A DNA stretch of 64,000 nt. It comes from Pedobacter sp. MC2016-14 (GTDB lineage: Bacteria > Bacteroidota > Bacteroidia > Sphingobacteriales > Sphingobacteriaceae). The DNA is taken from NCBI RefSeq assembly GCF_020991475.1, contig NZ_JAJMPA010000001.1, positions 1 through 64,000 of the forward strand, written 5' to 3'. This document shows, piece after piece, positions 53,403 to 62,349 of this stretch. The first letter of the stretch is position 1. The number at the start of each line of letters is the position of its first letter. The notes below the pieces were generated by a model that was not told the DNA's origin, did not search any database, and was given only the letters and a program-made list of their open reading frames with translations. The position numbers were made by a program, and so were the translations under genes.

Positions 53403-53900
53403 TTGAAATATGGCTTGCTTGAGTAGCTCCGGGCTCAAGTTAAGCCCGTTTACAATAACTTTTGCCTTTGTATAAAAAGGATCACGCTCCAGCAATTTCT
53501 GTGTAATAAAATCAACTATTCCAGCTTCGTCCAAATCCCTCAACAAAGGTCTTTTCTCTTTACCATTTTCCAGCCTTTTGGCAAGCGCTAAAGCTGGCAT
53601 TTGAATGTAAACAGAGGTACCGTTGGCAGTCATCCATTCCATATTATCATAGAAACAAGGTGTACCACCCCCCGTAGCTACTACACAATGGTCAGGATAA
53701 TTAAATTCTTTCAACAGTTTACTTTCCAGCGCCCTAAAAGCCGGCTCTCCTTCTTTTGCAAAATAGGCAGAAACGGGCATCCCGGTCACCTTTTCAATTT
53801 CATGATCCAGGTCTATTACCGGATACTCCAAAGTTTTGGCTAGCTTTTTACCCATTGTGGTTTTTCCACAGCCCATAAAGCCTATTAAAAAAATCTTCAT
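53397..53900 (-). CDS. aroK: Shikimate kinase
   Basis: A 167-residue kinase of aromatic amino acid synthesis (shikimate to shikimate 3-phosphate). Walker A is GFMGCGKTTMG, followed by VIDLDHEIE and EPAFRALESKLL, then VATGGGTPC and the lid RPLL. It is the last gene of a leftward group and follows the permease gene without any gap. Confidence 0.93.
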   Translation of the reverse strand: MKIFLIGFMGCGKTTMGKKLAKTLEYPVIDLDHEIEKVTGMPVSAYFAKEGEPAFRALESKLLKEFNYPDHCVVATGGGTPCFYDNMEWMTANGTSVYIQMPALALAKRLENGKEKRPLLRDLDEAGIVDFITQKLLERDPFYTKAKVIVNGLNLSPELLKQAIFQL

Positions 53901-54959
53901 TTAAACGAGTTTTATTCTTGGATCTACAAAAGCATAAAGCACATCCACTAAAATGTTAATTACTACAAATATCAGGGCAATGCACAATACAGACCCCATT
54001 ACAACAGGAAAATCTGACATTTCCAATGCAGCAACCGTTGCCCTTCCAAGTCCATTATAACCAAAAATGTATTCCACAAAAAAAGATCCTGCAAGTAAAG
54101 ACGCAAACCAACCCGAAATGGCAGTTATAATGGGATTGAGTGCATTTTTCAAGGCATGTTTATACACAATGGCATAATGCCCAAGACCCTTTGCACGTGC
54201 AGTACGAATGTAATCTTGTGAAAGCGCATCCAGCATTGCGCTACGCGTAAGTTGGGTAATAATTGCCAGGGGCCTTAATCCTAAGGTGAGCATGGGAAGC
54301 CATAGGTTTCTCCAGGTCATCACCTCTCCTTTAAATGGGTCATAGCTATACAAACTACCCGACATGCTTAGCCCGGTATAATCACTCAATACAAATCCAA
54401 AAACCCATGCAATAACAATCCCCGCAAAGAATGAAGGTGCCGAAATCCCTAAAATAGCAAAGGCATTTGCAGAACGGTCAATCCAGGTTCCCTGGTGTAC
54501 GGCAGAAGTAACGCCAAGACAGATCCCAATTACAGTGGCAAATAACATTGCTGTGGTAGCAAGAATAAAGGTATTGGGTAGCGTTTCGGCCAATATGGTG
54601 GTTACGTCGCGTTTGGTTTGGTAAGATTTGCGCAGATAAGGCCACTTCAGTACCAGCACATGATTGTTTAAACCAATAAGTTTAACATAGTTGTATTTTT
54701 CCTTGTTCGCTACGGTTTCATCATGATAACTAACCGGAGATAAATCATTGATGTATAAGAAAAACTGTACGGTTTTGGATTTATCCAGGCCAAACTCCTT
54801 CCTTACCGCATCAATAGATTGTACATCTGCCCTTTGGCCCATGGTCATCCTTGCCGGATCGCCCGGCAAAATATTAAATAAAACAAATACGACAACCACA
54901 ATGCCCGCCATTACGGCAAGTCCATATAACAGCTTTCTGGTTGCGTATTGCCAAATCAT
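53901..54959 (-). CDS. DppB/OppB-type ABC permease, orphan
   Basis: A 352-residue inner-membrane permease. The first helix and FNILPGDPARMTMGQRA are the usual DppB N-terminus, followed by an unusually long loop of about 55 residues before helix 2; five further helices and the EAA loop (RSAMLDALSQDYIRTARAKGL) follow. Normally it works with a second permease, two ATPases and a binding protein, none of which is adjacent. It overlaps the BT_3928 gene by one base (TAATG) and abuts aroK. Confidence 0.88.
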   Translation of the reverse strand: MIWQYATRKLLYGLAVMAGIVVVVFVLFNILPGDPARMTMGQRADVQSIDAVRKEFGLDKSKTVQFFLYINDLSPVSYHDETVANKEKYNYVKLIGLNNHVLVLKWPYLRKSYQTKRDVTTILAETLPNTFILATTAMLFATVIGICLGVTSAVHQGTWIDRSANAFAILGISAPSFFAGIVIAWVFGFVLSDYTGLSMSGSLYSYDPFKGEVMTWRNLWLPMLTLGLRPLAIITQLTRSAMLDALSQDYIRTARAKGLGHYAIVYKHALKNALNPIITAISGWFASLLAGSFFVEYIFGYNGLGRATVAALEMSDFPVVMGSVLCIALIFVVINILVDVLYAFVDPRIKLV

Positions 54960-56110
54960 TATTTGCTGAAATATTGATCTGCCAGTTCTTCAAATGATGG
55001 GATAGCATTAAAATGCCATTTGTTGAGCACCACACCATTTTTAAGCAATAGTATTCCAGGATTTGCCCTAACCATACTCTTCAGCGGAACAGCATCCGCA
55101 TAAAAGACTTCTACCGCCAATTTCATTTTTTTACTGAACGCATCCGCATCCGCAGAAGAACTTGAGGTGAGTAATACAGTACGGATATTAAACTGATCTG
55201 TTGCATTAATAGCCAGTGCATTTAGTTTAGCAATAGCATTTTCATTTACATCTTTAAGGTCGTAAGCTACAATTAAAATGTTGTTATAGGGGTTTTCAAT
55301 CAATTCTTTGGTATAATCTGTACCTGCAGCATCTGAAATGAAAAGATCCTTAATTTTTGGTTCGTATCCTTTTTTAATCAGTTTCTTTTCTGGCGTACCT
55401 ACAATTTCCCAATTGTCATCTTTCCAGATCCCTGTTTTCAAATAGTCCTTGTCGCTGATCTCCTTTTTCTCTCCGGTCTTTTTATTTTTTAACTGATAAA
55501 GGATCAGGAATTCATCCGGAGCTGCACCTTCAGGAATACGCATCAGTTCTGGTAAACTGGCACCAACTTTATAGGGAAGAAAATCCAGTACCGGCAAAAA
55601 GCTGTAGGTATAAATACTAAACATGGTAGAAAGCGAAAAAACAGCAATCAGCAAAGCCTTTTGCAAGGCCGGATTGGTAGTAAGCGGGTGTATAAACGAA
55701 CGGTAAATAAAAAGATATACAATCAGGATCAACAGAACAATGTCTTTGCTAAAACTTTGCCATGGCGTAAGCGGAATGGCATCGCCAAAGCACCCACAGG
55801 AGGTAACTACCTTAAATGCGGCAGAAACAAAGGTAAGGAAGGTAAAAAATACAATAATGGCCAGCAATCCCGTGGCTACCTTTTTTCCCCAGAAGCCCAG
55901 TAACAATAAGGCGCCCAGCACAATTTCCAGTACACATAAAAAAACAGCAATGCCTGTGGCGATATCACTTAAAAAAGGAATATGGAATACTTCAAAGTAC
56001 TCCTGCAGTTTATACCCAAAACCCAGGGGATCATTTGCTTTAATTAACCCTGAAAATATAAACAGGATTCCTACAAAGGCCCTGGAAAAGTTAAGTGCTA
56101 TTTTATTCAT
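54959..56110 (-). CDS. BT_3928-type DoxX membrane protein with thioredoxin-like tail
   Basis: A 383-residue protein. The first 145 residues form a DoxX/MauE-like four-helix membrane domain (FSRAFVGILFIFSGLIKAND), with a CGCFGDA motif as in MauE. A further helix precedes a periplasmic C-terminal domain (about 185-380) whose strand pattern (NILIVAYDL, PGILLLKNGVVLNKW) is thioredoxin-like but lacks a CxxC. This architecture is the BT_3928 family of Bacteroidota. A role in disulfide or redox chemistry is likely but unproven. Sixteen bases downstream of DUF1599. Confidence 0.85.
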   Translation of the reverse strand: MNKIALNFSRAFVGILFIFSGLIKANDPLGFGYKLQEYFEVFHIPFLSDIATGIAVFLCVLEIVLGALLLLGFWGKKVATGLLAIIVFFTFLTFVSAAFKVVTSCGCFGDAIPLTPWQSFSKDIVLLILIVYLFIYRSFIHPLTTNPALQKALLIAVFSLSTMFSIYTYSFLPVLDFLPYKVGASLPELMRIPEGAAPDEFLILYQLKNKKTGEKKEISDKDYLKTGIWKDDNWEIVGTPEKKLIKKGYEPKIKDLFISDAAGTDYTKELIENPYNNILIVAYDLKDVNENAIAKLNALAINATDQFNIRTVLLTSSSSADADAFSKKMKLAVEVFYADAVPLKSMVRANPGILLLKNGVVLNKWHFNAIPSFEELADQYFSK

Positions 56111-56125
56111 TGTGATTTCGTTCTT

Positions 56126-56668
56126 TTATTTTACATCCAGCTTTATCAAGGCAAAAACAGCATAGTTAAGCATATCCTGATAATTGGCACGTACGCCTTC
56201 AGATGCTAATGTATGTCCTTCATTGTCCTCTATTTGCTTTACCCTAAAAATCTTCATTAAAATCAGGTCTGTTAACGAGCTGATCCGCATATCTCTCCAG
56301 GCCTCCCCATAATCGTGGTTTTTAGCAAACATCAATTCTTTGGTATCGTTTACATAACGGTCAAATAAGGTTTCCACCACACTTACTTCAAGCTCCGTAG
56401 GATCCGCTTCAGTTAATTCCAGCTGCATCATTGCAATCACACAATAATTCACAATACCAATGTATTCAGAAGTAATGTCCTCCCCTACCTTAGAAATTTT
56501 CTTTTCTTCCAGGGTACGAATGCGCTGGGCCTTAATAAAAATCTGGTCTGTTATAGATAAGAGGCGCAGAATACGCCATGCGGTTCCATAATCATTGGTT
56601 TTCTTTAAAAAAAGCGATCTGCAAACTGCAATTACGGTGTCGTACTGTTGGGAGGTATTTGTTGCCAA
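56126..56668 (-). CDS. DUF1599 protein with two internal repeats
   Basis: A 180-residue soluble protein of the DUF1599 (nucleotide-modification-associated domain 1) family. It consists of two related halves offset by 93 residues: KKTNDYGTAWRILR (22-35) matches AKNHDYGEAWRDMR (115-128), and EYIGIVNYCVIAMMQLEL matches NYQDMLNYAVFALIKLDV. Asp26/Asp119, Tyr27/Tyr120 and Trp31/Trp124 correspond. The repeat resembles MazG-like helical nucleotide-binding units. Precise function unknown. It precedes the BT_3928 gene in the leftward operon. Confidence 0.85.
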   Translation of the reverse strand: MATNTSQQYDTVIAVCRSLFLKKTNDYGTAWRILRLLSITDQIFIKAQRIRTLEEKKISKVGEDITSEYIGIVNYCVIAMMQLELTEADPTELEVSVVETLFDRYVNDTKELMFAKNHDYGEAWRDMRISSLTDLILMKIFRVKQIEDNEGHTLASEGVRANYQDMLNYAVFALIKLDVK

Positions 56669-56716
56669 AATGATTAAAATATTTAGGGCTAAAGATACAT
56701 TATTAGCCTAAGAAAA

Positions 56717-58213
56717 CTATCTTCTATACTTAAATTCCGGATTGATCAGGGGTCGTTCAGCTGAATTAGACACCTTCCAGGCCGTTCTATACATCCACTC
56801 TGTTACCTTTCTCAATTTTTTGTAGTCTATATGTTCAGGATCGTCCTTTGGCGTATGATAATCCGGATGGAGCAGTGTTGTATAAAAAACAGCGGGGATA
56901 CCTTGCTTCAAAAAAGGAGCATGGTCACTTCTATACAAAAAGCCCTCTTTATGGTTTGGAGTATCCCAAACTGTATCCAACTTAAATTTAGGGCCTTCGT
57001 TATTCGCCTGCATAGCCATCTTGGTTAGCAGTACTGAAGTATTATTAGCATCCTGTGTACCTAATATCGCGGCACTATCAATCGTATTCCTACCAATTAA
57101 ATCAGCATTCAGCACGGCTACAATATCGCCTTTTTTAACTGTTGGACTTTGCGCATAATACGTTGAGCCGAACAAATAGGGTTCTTCTGAGCCAAAAGAA
57201 ATAAACAATTGCGATCTTCTTGCCGGTTGTTTGTGAAAAGCCCTGCCAATTGCCAGCATGGCCACAACGGCGCTACCATTATCATCTGCGCCATTATAAA
57301 TGGAGTCCCCCTTTTGTGGCTCTCTAACCCCCATATGATCGATGTGGCTTGTAATTAGCACATTTTCATTCTTTAGCTTTGCGTCCGTGCCTTCAATTTT
57401 GCCAATAACATTTACAGAGGGATATAAAAATTGATCTATTAAAATATGTGCATTAAATCGCACATGATCGTTCTTTATCAATGACAGGTCTTTATCCAAC
57501 ATCCAAAAAGCAGGCAGCGCAGCGCTAGACTGTGCCAGTAATGGGCTTCCATCATCTAATTTATAGGTTCCCCTTTCAAACCGCACGCGTACATGTTCAG
57601 CCCAACCTCTTTTGGTAAAATCATCACTGGCTAAAAACACGATACCTTTTGCCTTTTTACCAGCCAACAGTGTTCTGTACTTTAATAGGGCAAGCCTTTG
57701 CATAAAGCGTACTTCAGGAAATGCGACATTTAAATCTAAACCATCATACGTTGGAATCAAGGCCACCACTTTTCCTTCCAGGTTAGCTGCATCAATAGCC
57801 TCTTTAGTACCAGCTCCAATATAAATTATGTCTGCATCAATATTAGAGGCGATAGACTCAATTGCTAATATGTCTTTCCAAAGTCTCAGCGTTTTAGCTC
57901 CAATGCTGATGTTACTTGCAGATGATATGCGGTTTCTTTGAACATTAAAGAACTGGAAAAATGTTCCATCTTTTCCGGCAGGCTGCATTCCTGCCAACCG
58001 CATTTGTTCGGCCAACCATACTGCAGCTTTAAGCTCATCTGGCGAACAGAACTCCCGCCCTCTAAAACCGTCACCTGCAAAAGTGTAGAGGTCTTTTTTC
58101 AAATCATCTTCTTTAATCGCTGCAAGCCCTTTGGCTGGCGCCAATTGGGCCATAGTTAAGACGGAATTGATAAGAAAAGAAATGGTGAGAAAGGATTTTA
58201 TGAGGTGTTTCAT
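56717..58213 (-). CDS. M28 family zinc aminopeptidase
   Basis: A 498-residue secreted metallopeptidase; signal peptide about 1-22 (LTMA-QL). A PA-like insert lies in the first half (about 130-250). The zinc site follows the M28 order: His in TSHIDHMGV, Asp in NGADDNGSAV, Glu-Glu in GSEEPYLFG, Asp in LNADLIGR and a C-terminal His in HPDYHTPKDD. It removes N-terminal residues from peptides in the periplasm or outside. It may start the leftward group, separated by 48 bases from DUF1599. Confidence 0.92.
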   Translation of the reverse strand: MKHLIKSFLTISFLINSVLTMAQLAPAKGLAAIKEDDLKKDLYTFAGDGFRGREFCSPDELKAAVWLAEQMRLAGMQPAGKDGTFFQFFNVQRNRISSASNISIGAKTLRLWKDILAIESIASNIDADIIYIGAGTKEAIDAANLEGKVVALIPTYDGLDLNVAFPEVRFMQRLALLKYRTLLAGKKAKGIVFLASDDFTKRGWAEHVRVRFERGTYKLDDGSPLLAQSSAALPAFWMLDKDLSLIKNDHVRFNAHILIDQFLYPSVNVIGKIEGTDAKLKNENVLITSHIDHMGVREPQKGDSIYNGADDNGSAVVAMLAIGRAFHKQPARRSQLFISFGSEEPYLFGSTYYAQSPTVKKGDIVAVLNADLIGRNTIDSAAILGTQDANNTSVLLTKMAMQANNEGPKFKLDTVWDTPNHKEGFLYRSDHAPFLKQGIPAVFYTTLLHPDYHTPKDDPEHIDYKKLRKVTEWMYRTAWKVSNSAERPLINPEFKYRR

Positions 58214-58370
58214 CCGGTTATAGGTTAGTTTTACTTAAGACGTTGCGTTAGCCCCCATCTGATACAAATCTAATAAAAAACCTGTATCAAGGAGTAAAGC
58301 TTATTACAGGTAATGTCACCAGCTTAAAACATTTTAGGTCCCATGATGTTTGTATGGAAATCCTAAACTC

Positions 58371-59699
58371 TTGAACACGAACAACCTTCAGCCGAAAAAA
58401 AAGGGCCCTTTTATTGCAAGAATGTTGCTGGTTATTGTGCTGGGCTGTGTACTTGTCGGTTCTGCGTATTGTGGCTATGAGCTGCATGAACTCTCTGAAA
58501 AACAAGAACACCTTAAAAAGGACTATGCAGAAATGAATAACATTATGCTGGGCCTATTTTCTATTGAGCAGTGGACGGGCAAAGTTGAGGCGATCATTAA
58601 CCACCAGGCAAAAAATCTGGATATCAACCCTGCGCAAAAAAAGCAGTTACAGAAAGAAATAGAAGGCGTTATCCTTGCGTTGATCAATAAAGCAGAAGCA
58701 TTGATCACCCAACCAAAGAAAAAATCGATCAAGGGAAAACTAGTTAAATTTGCCGTAAAAAACTTTGTAGAAGTTGATTCCATTAAAAAGCGCGTTCCGG
58801 AGATTGCCCGGTCTGTGATCAAAAAGGTTGACAACCCGGCCACCAAAAAACAATTGAGTTTGATGGCCTTAAGCGAGGTTGACGAGTTGGAGGACACTAA
58901 ATTTATAGACAGCACACTAAAAGCTAACGCGGCTAAAGTTAATTCAGTTTATGCCCGTTACAACGTTTCTGGCAGGGAGAATTTCAACAATAAAGTTCAG
59001 GCAGAATTAAAATCCATTAAAGCCGCTACACTTAGCTATTCTGTTGCTATGCTTTGCGCTATTGCAGTCTTTTTAGTGGCGTGGTGGCTATTCCGTAAAC
59101 GAACAGTGGTGCATCCTACGCTTTTTGTGCTCTCCTTGATCTTTGCTTTTATCTTGTTGGCTGTTGGTCTTACCGCCTCTATGATAGAGGTAGATGCACG
59201 GATAGGCTCCCTTGATTTCGTGTTGCTGGGTCAGCAAATCGAGTTTCACGATCAGGTACTTTTTTTCCAGAGCAAAAGCATCCTTGACGTGGTCATGATA
59301 TTACTTGGTGGCAACGGGCTAGATTCAGTTGCTGTAGGGGTGCTTATATTGGTTTTCAGCATTGTGTTTCCTGTAATAAAACTGAGTTCCACAGGGATTC
59401 ATTTGTTAGGAAGAAAAAGTATTGCAGAGCACAGGATGATCAAATATTTCGCTTTCCAGTCTGGCAAGTGGAGCATGGCAGATGTAATTGTCATCGCTAT
59501 TCTGATGGCTTATATTGGGCTGAATGGGCTTTTGGAAGAGCAGCTTGCAAAAATGAAAGTATCTGCAGACTCACTTACACTGATCTCCACACACAATACC
59601 GCCCTGCAGCCAGGCTACATTATATTTATCGCCTTTGTACTGTTTGGCTTGATCTTATCAACAATACTTAAGTATATCAGTCCGCACAATTCGCATTAA
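58371..59699 (+). CDS. PqiA-like membrane protein, first of a tandem pair
   Basis: A 442-residue membrane protein. One N-terminal helix (about 17-40), a helical periplasmic part (about 45-225) and four C-terminal helices. The last third carries the paraquat-inducible A signature (FQSGKWSMADVIVIAILMAYIG). Alignment with its neighbour suggests initiation at TTG 58371 (MNTNNLQ); the first ATG, at 58422, would cut into the helix. The family is linked to lipid or envelope stress transport, but this long architecture is unusual. It lies 40 bases before its paralogue. Confidence 0.75.
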   Translation: MNTNNLQPKKKGPFIARMLLVIVLGCVLVGSAYCGYELHELSEKQEHLKKDYAEMNNIMLGLFSIEQWTGKVEAIINHQAKNLDINPAQKKQLQKEIEGVILALINKAEALITQPKKKSIKGKLVKFAVKNFVEVDSIKKRVPEIARSVIKKVDNPATKKQLSLMALSEVDELEDTKFIDSTLKANAAKVNSVYARYNVSGRENFNNKVQAELKSIKAATLSYSVAMLCAIAVFLVAWWLFRKRTVVHPTLFVLSLIFAFILLAVGLTASMIEVDARIGSLDFVLLGQQIEFHDQVLFFQSKSILDVVMILLGGNGLDSVAVGVLILVFSIVFPVIKLSSTGIHLLGRKSIAEHRMIKYFAFQSGKWSMADVIVIAILMAYIGLNGLLEEQLAKMKVSADSLTLISTHNTALQPGYIIFIAFVLFGLILSTILKYISPHNSH

Positions 59700-59739
59700 T
59701 TTATCGTAAAACAAAACATAAACCTAAAACCCAAATACA

Positions 59740-61086
59740 TTGAGCAGGCAGCCGCAACATTCAAAAGTTTTATCATCCAAAAGCACAGTCATCGATAATG
59801 TCTTTTTGGTGCTGGTCCTTGGCGTATTATTCGCTGCAATTAGCTATTTGGGTTATAAATTTCACGGGCTTTCGGCCCAACAAGAGCAGATAAAGCAGGA
59901 TTATGCTACGGTCAATAATATCACCTTTGGCATATTCTCTATAGACTTATGGACAGAGCAACTTTCAAAAGTAGTTACCGGCGAGATCAAAGATTTTAAG
60001 GTAAGCCCTGAACAAAAAAAACTTGTGCGCCAGGGTGTAGAAGCCCAGTTGCACGAAATGGTAGATAAAGTAGTAAATGAATTTAATAAGCCTCAGAAAA
60101 GCCTTGGAGGAAAACTAAAGAAATTTGCGTTTAAGCAATTTGTAGACTCAAAAGAGTTGCATGCCCAGGTGCCTTCCTTTGCTAAAATTATAGTGAATAG
60201 AATTACGAGCCCCAGGGCAACAGGAAAACTGAAAAATATCGCCCTGAGTGAATTTGATGAACTGGCTGATCAAACCTATGACAGCACTAAAGTGGCCATA
60301 AAATCGGTAACCCGGCAGATGTTTAAAAAGTACGAGGTTTCAAATGCAGCTGCTTTTAATCAACAAATCGAAACCCGGTTAGATTCTATTAGAAACGTGA
60401 CCTATAATTATGCCTATGCCATGCTATGTTGCGCCGCATTTGCAATAGCATTGTGGCTACTGTTGAGAAAAAAAGAGCAATTGTATACTACGTTTTTTGT
60501 GATGCTACTGTTAATTGCACTGGTATTGCTTACGGTAGGGGTTACCACTTCTATTATTGAAGTAGATGCAAGGATAAGTTCTCTGCATATCCTGATCATG
60601 GGCGAGAAAATTTCCTTTGAAAACCAGGTGCTTTTTTATCAAAGCAAAAGCATACTTGGAGTTGCTCAGGTACTGATTGCTCAGCCTAAGTTCGATGCGG
60701 TTACAGTGGGTATCCTGATTATACTTTTTGTAATCATCTTACCGGTACTCAGGATGCTGGCATGGGGAATTCATATGTTATGTGGACCCCGTATTTCGGA
60801 AAATGGAGTAACAAGATACCTTGCCTTTGAAGCTGGGAAGTGGGATATGGCAGATGTAATGGTTGTTGGGATTCTCATGACCTATATTGGGCTAAACGGG
60901 ATCCTCAAAAGCCAACTTACCGATTTGAATATAAAAACGGAGTTTATGGAAAGTACCACAATAAATTACTCTTCTCTGCAGCCCGGCTACCTCATTTTTG
61001 TAGGTTATGTAGCTTTTGGCATTTTCCTTTATTATATGCTGAAAAGGATCACCTGTAAAACTCCGACAACTTCATCTTCCCAATAG
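59740..61086 (+). CDS. PqiA-like membrane protein, second of a tandem pair
   Basis: A 448-residue paralogue of the preceding protein, with the same order of parts: N-terminal helix (LVLVLGVLFAAISYLGYKFH), conserved HGLSAQQEQIKQDYATVNNI, periplasmic helical region, then four helices with FEAGKWDMADVMVVGILMTYIG. No in-frame ATG exists before the first helix, so TTG at 59740 is the only reasonable start. The two proteins are moderately similar over their whole length, suggesting an old duplication and perhaps a heteromeric complex. Confidence 0.78.
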   Translation: MSRQPQHSKVLSSKSTVIDNVFLVLVLGVLFAAISYLGYKFHGLSAQQEQIKQDYATVNNITFGIFSIDLWTEQLSKVVTGEIKDFKVSPEQKKLVRQGVEAQLHEMVDKVVNEFNKPQKSLGGKLKKFAFKQFVDSKELHAQVPSFAKIIVNRITSPRATGKLKNIALSEFDELADQTYDSTKVAIKSVTRQMFKKYEVSNAAAFNQQIETRLDSIRNVTYNYAYAMLCCAAFAIALWLLLRKKEQLYTTFFVMLLLIALVLLTVGVTTSIIEVDARISSLHILIMGEKISFENQVLFYQSKSILGVAQVLIAQPKFDAVTVGILIILFVIILPVLRMLAWGIHMLCGPRISENGVTRYLAFEAGKWDMADVMVVGILMTYIGLNGILKSQLTDLNIKTEFMESTTINYSSLQPGYLIFVGYVAFGIFLYYMLKRITCKTPTTSSSQ

Positions 61087-61156
61087 GATTGACATAATTA
61101 CAGATTGGGGAAAAGCACACTATCCAGCACTTGTTGATACTTTCATAAAAAAGTGA

Positions 61157-61205
61157 TACCACTACTACCGCATACATACCGCATCTAGTCCACATCTAGT
61201 CCGCC
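61157..61205. repeat. Iteron-like 11-bp imperfect direct repeats
   Basis: Successive units TACCGCATACA (61166-61176), TACCGCATCTA (61177-61187) and GTCCACATCTA (61188-61198) have an exact 11-base period, flanked by partial units TACCACTAC (61157-61165) and GTCCGCC (61199-61205). One helical turn per unit would put all copies on one face of the DNA. The array lies about 120 bases before the DUF6266-like gene. Confidence 0.6.
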
Positions 61206-61327
61206 TTTTTACTAAAAAATGCAGTATAAATATGTTTTACATATTTTAATTATACGCTTTCAATTATCATAGCTTATAATTATCTTTACAAAATTCCTCA
61301 TCCTTTTTAATAAGTTAACATAATCAA

Positions 61328-62296
61328 ATGGCCATTATAAAAAACAAACTAGTATCTGGCAGCATTGGACCCACTGTCTATAAATCGTGGAGGGGCAAAC
61401 AAGTTCTTTCTTCACAACCAGACAGTCCAAAGCAAACTAAGGCCACAAAACAACGTGCAGGGGTATTTGGGAAAGCCAGCAGGGTAGCCAAACTAATACG
61501 TGACAACATGAATTGTTTCATGTTTTATGATCCGACGATGATCAACCGATTCAATGCCCCTATTATAGATGTGTTGAACCATTGCTTCGACGAAAAGACA
61601 GGAAGTTTTACATTTGAAAGAGATAGCTTTTTAAGGCTCAATGGCTTCGAATTTCACCTGCAATCTCTGCTGATCAACAGCCTTTTTGTACAGCCCGTAG
61701 TTACTTTAGAAAACGACACGCTAACCTTAAAAATTCCAGAAATATACATCCAGAACCAGTTAAAGTTTCCGGCTGACGCCACACATTGCACCATTAAAGT
61801 AGCCTTTAGCCTGTATGCGATGGAAAAAGGAATGGAAACCTACGTAAATTATCAAACGTCCGAGATTAGTAAAGAACAAGAAGTGGTGCCAGCTACCGAA
61901 TTTTCTGTTGCTATTCCAAAAGGTACGCTGGGTGTCGTTGGCTTAGGTTTGCAATATTATTCCAAATCTGCAGGTATGACTACCCTGATTAACAATAAAA
62001 CATTTGAACCAGCAGCAATCTGTTCCGCACTCGTTAATTCAGGTATCTTTTCAGAAGAAAATTTAGGAGAAAAAGCAAATAAATGGAGTCACAAAAAAGA
62101 GCATGAACTGTTAACTAATGACATACCAGCTAGAAAAAATGAACCTCTTAAGCAGCAAGCACCTAAAAGTGAGCCTGAGCCCACGGTATTGGAAACAAAA
62201 CTGGATATTGCACGCAAGCTTAAAAAAATAGGTCTTCCGGTTGATGATATTTTAGCAAGTACAGGGTTGAGCGTTGAAGAGATAGCGAAATTGTAG
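61328..62296 (+). CDS. DUF6266-like protein with transposase-type C-terminal motif
   Basis: A 322-residue protein. The N-terminus MAIIKNKLVSGSIGPTVYKS, followed by WRGKQVLSSQP, resembles the DUF6266 family, which in Bacteroidota starts MAII..G..G.IG..V...W.G. The middle is beta-rich. Residues about 250-288 are charged and probably disordered. The last 30 residues (ARKLKKIGLPVDDILASTG, then LSVEEIAKL) match the helical tail found in PD-(D/E)XK transposase/Rpn-type proteins. No nuclease domain is present. TATCTTTA at 61281-61288 is a near -7 box. Function unknown. Confidence 0.65.
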   Translation: MAIIKNKLVSGSIGPTVYKSWRGKQVLSSQPDSPKQTKATKQRAGVFGKASRVAKLIRDNMNCFMFYDPTMINRFNAPIIDVLNHCFDEKTGSFTFERDSFLRLNGFEFHLQSLLINSLFVQPVVTLENDTLTLKIPEIYIQNQLKFPADATHCTIKVAFSLYAMEKGMETYVNYQTSEISKEQEVVPATEFSVAIPKGTLGVVGLGLQYYSKSAGMTTLINNKTFEPAAICSALVNSGIFSEENLGEKANKWSHKKEHELLTNDIPARKNEPLKQQAPKSEPEPTVLETKLDIARKLKKIGLPVDDILASTGLSVEEIAKL

Positions 62297-62349
62297 TAGC
62301 AATATGCAATGAAGGAAAAAGGAAAAATAATACCGTATTTTTGCACCGC

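Noticed and set aside
61157..61205. CRISPR-like array
   Set aside because: Units are only 11 bases, contiguous and imperfect, with no spacers and no cas genes in the window.
62336..62343. TATTTTTG as a folP promoter
   Set aside because: No TTG at 19-21 bases upstream, and transcription would start at the ATG itself; kept only as a remark in the folP entry.
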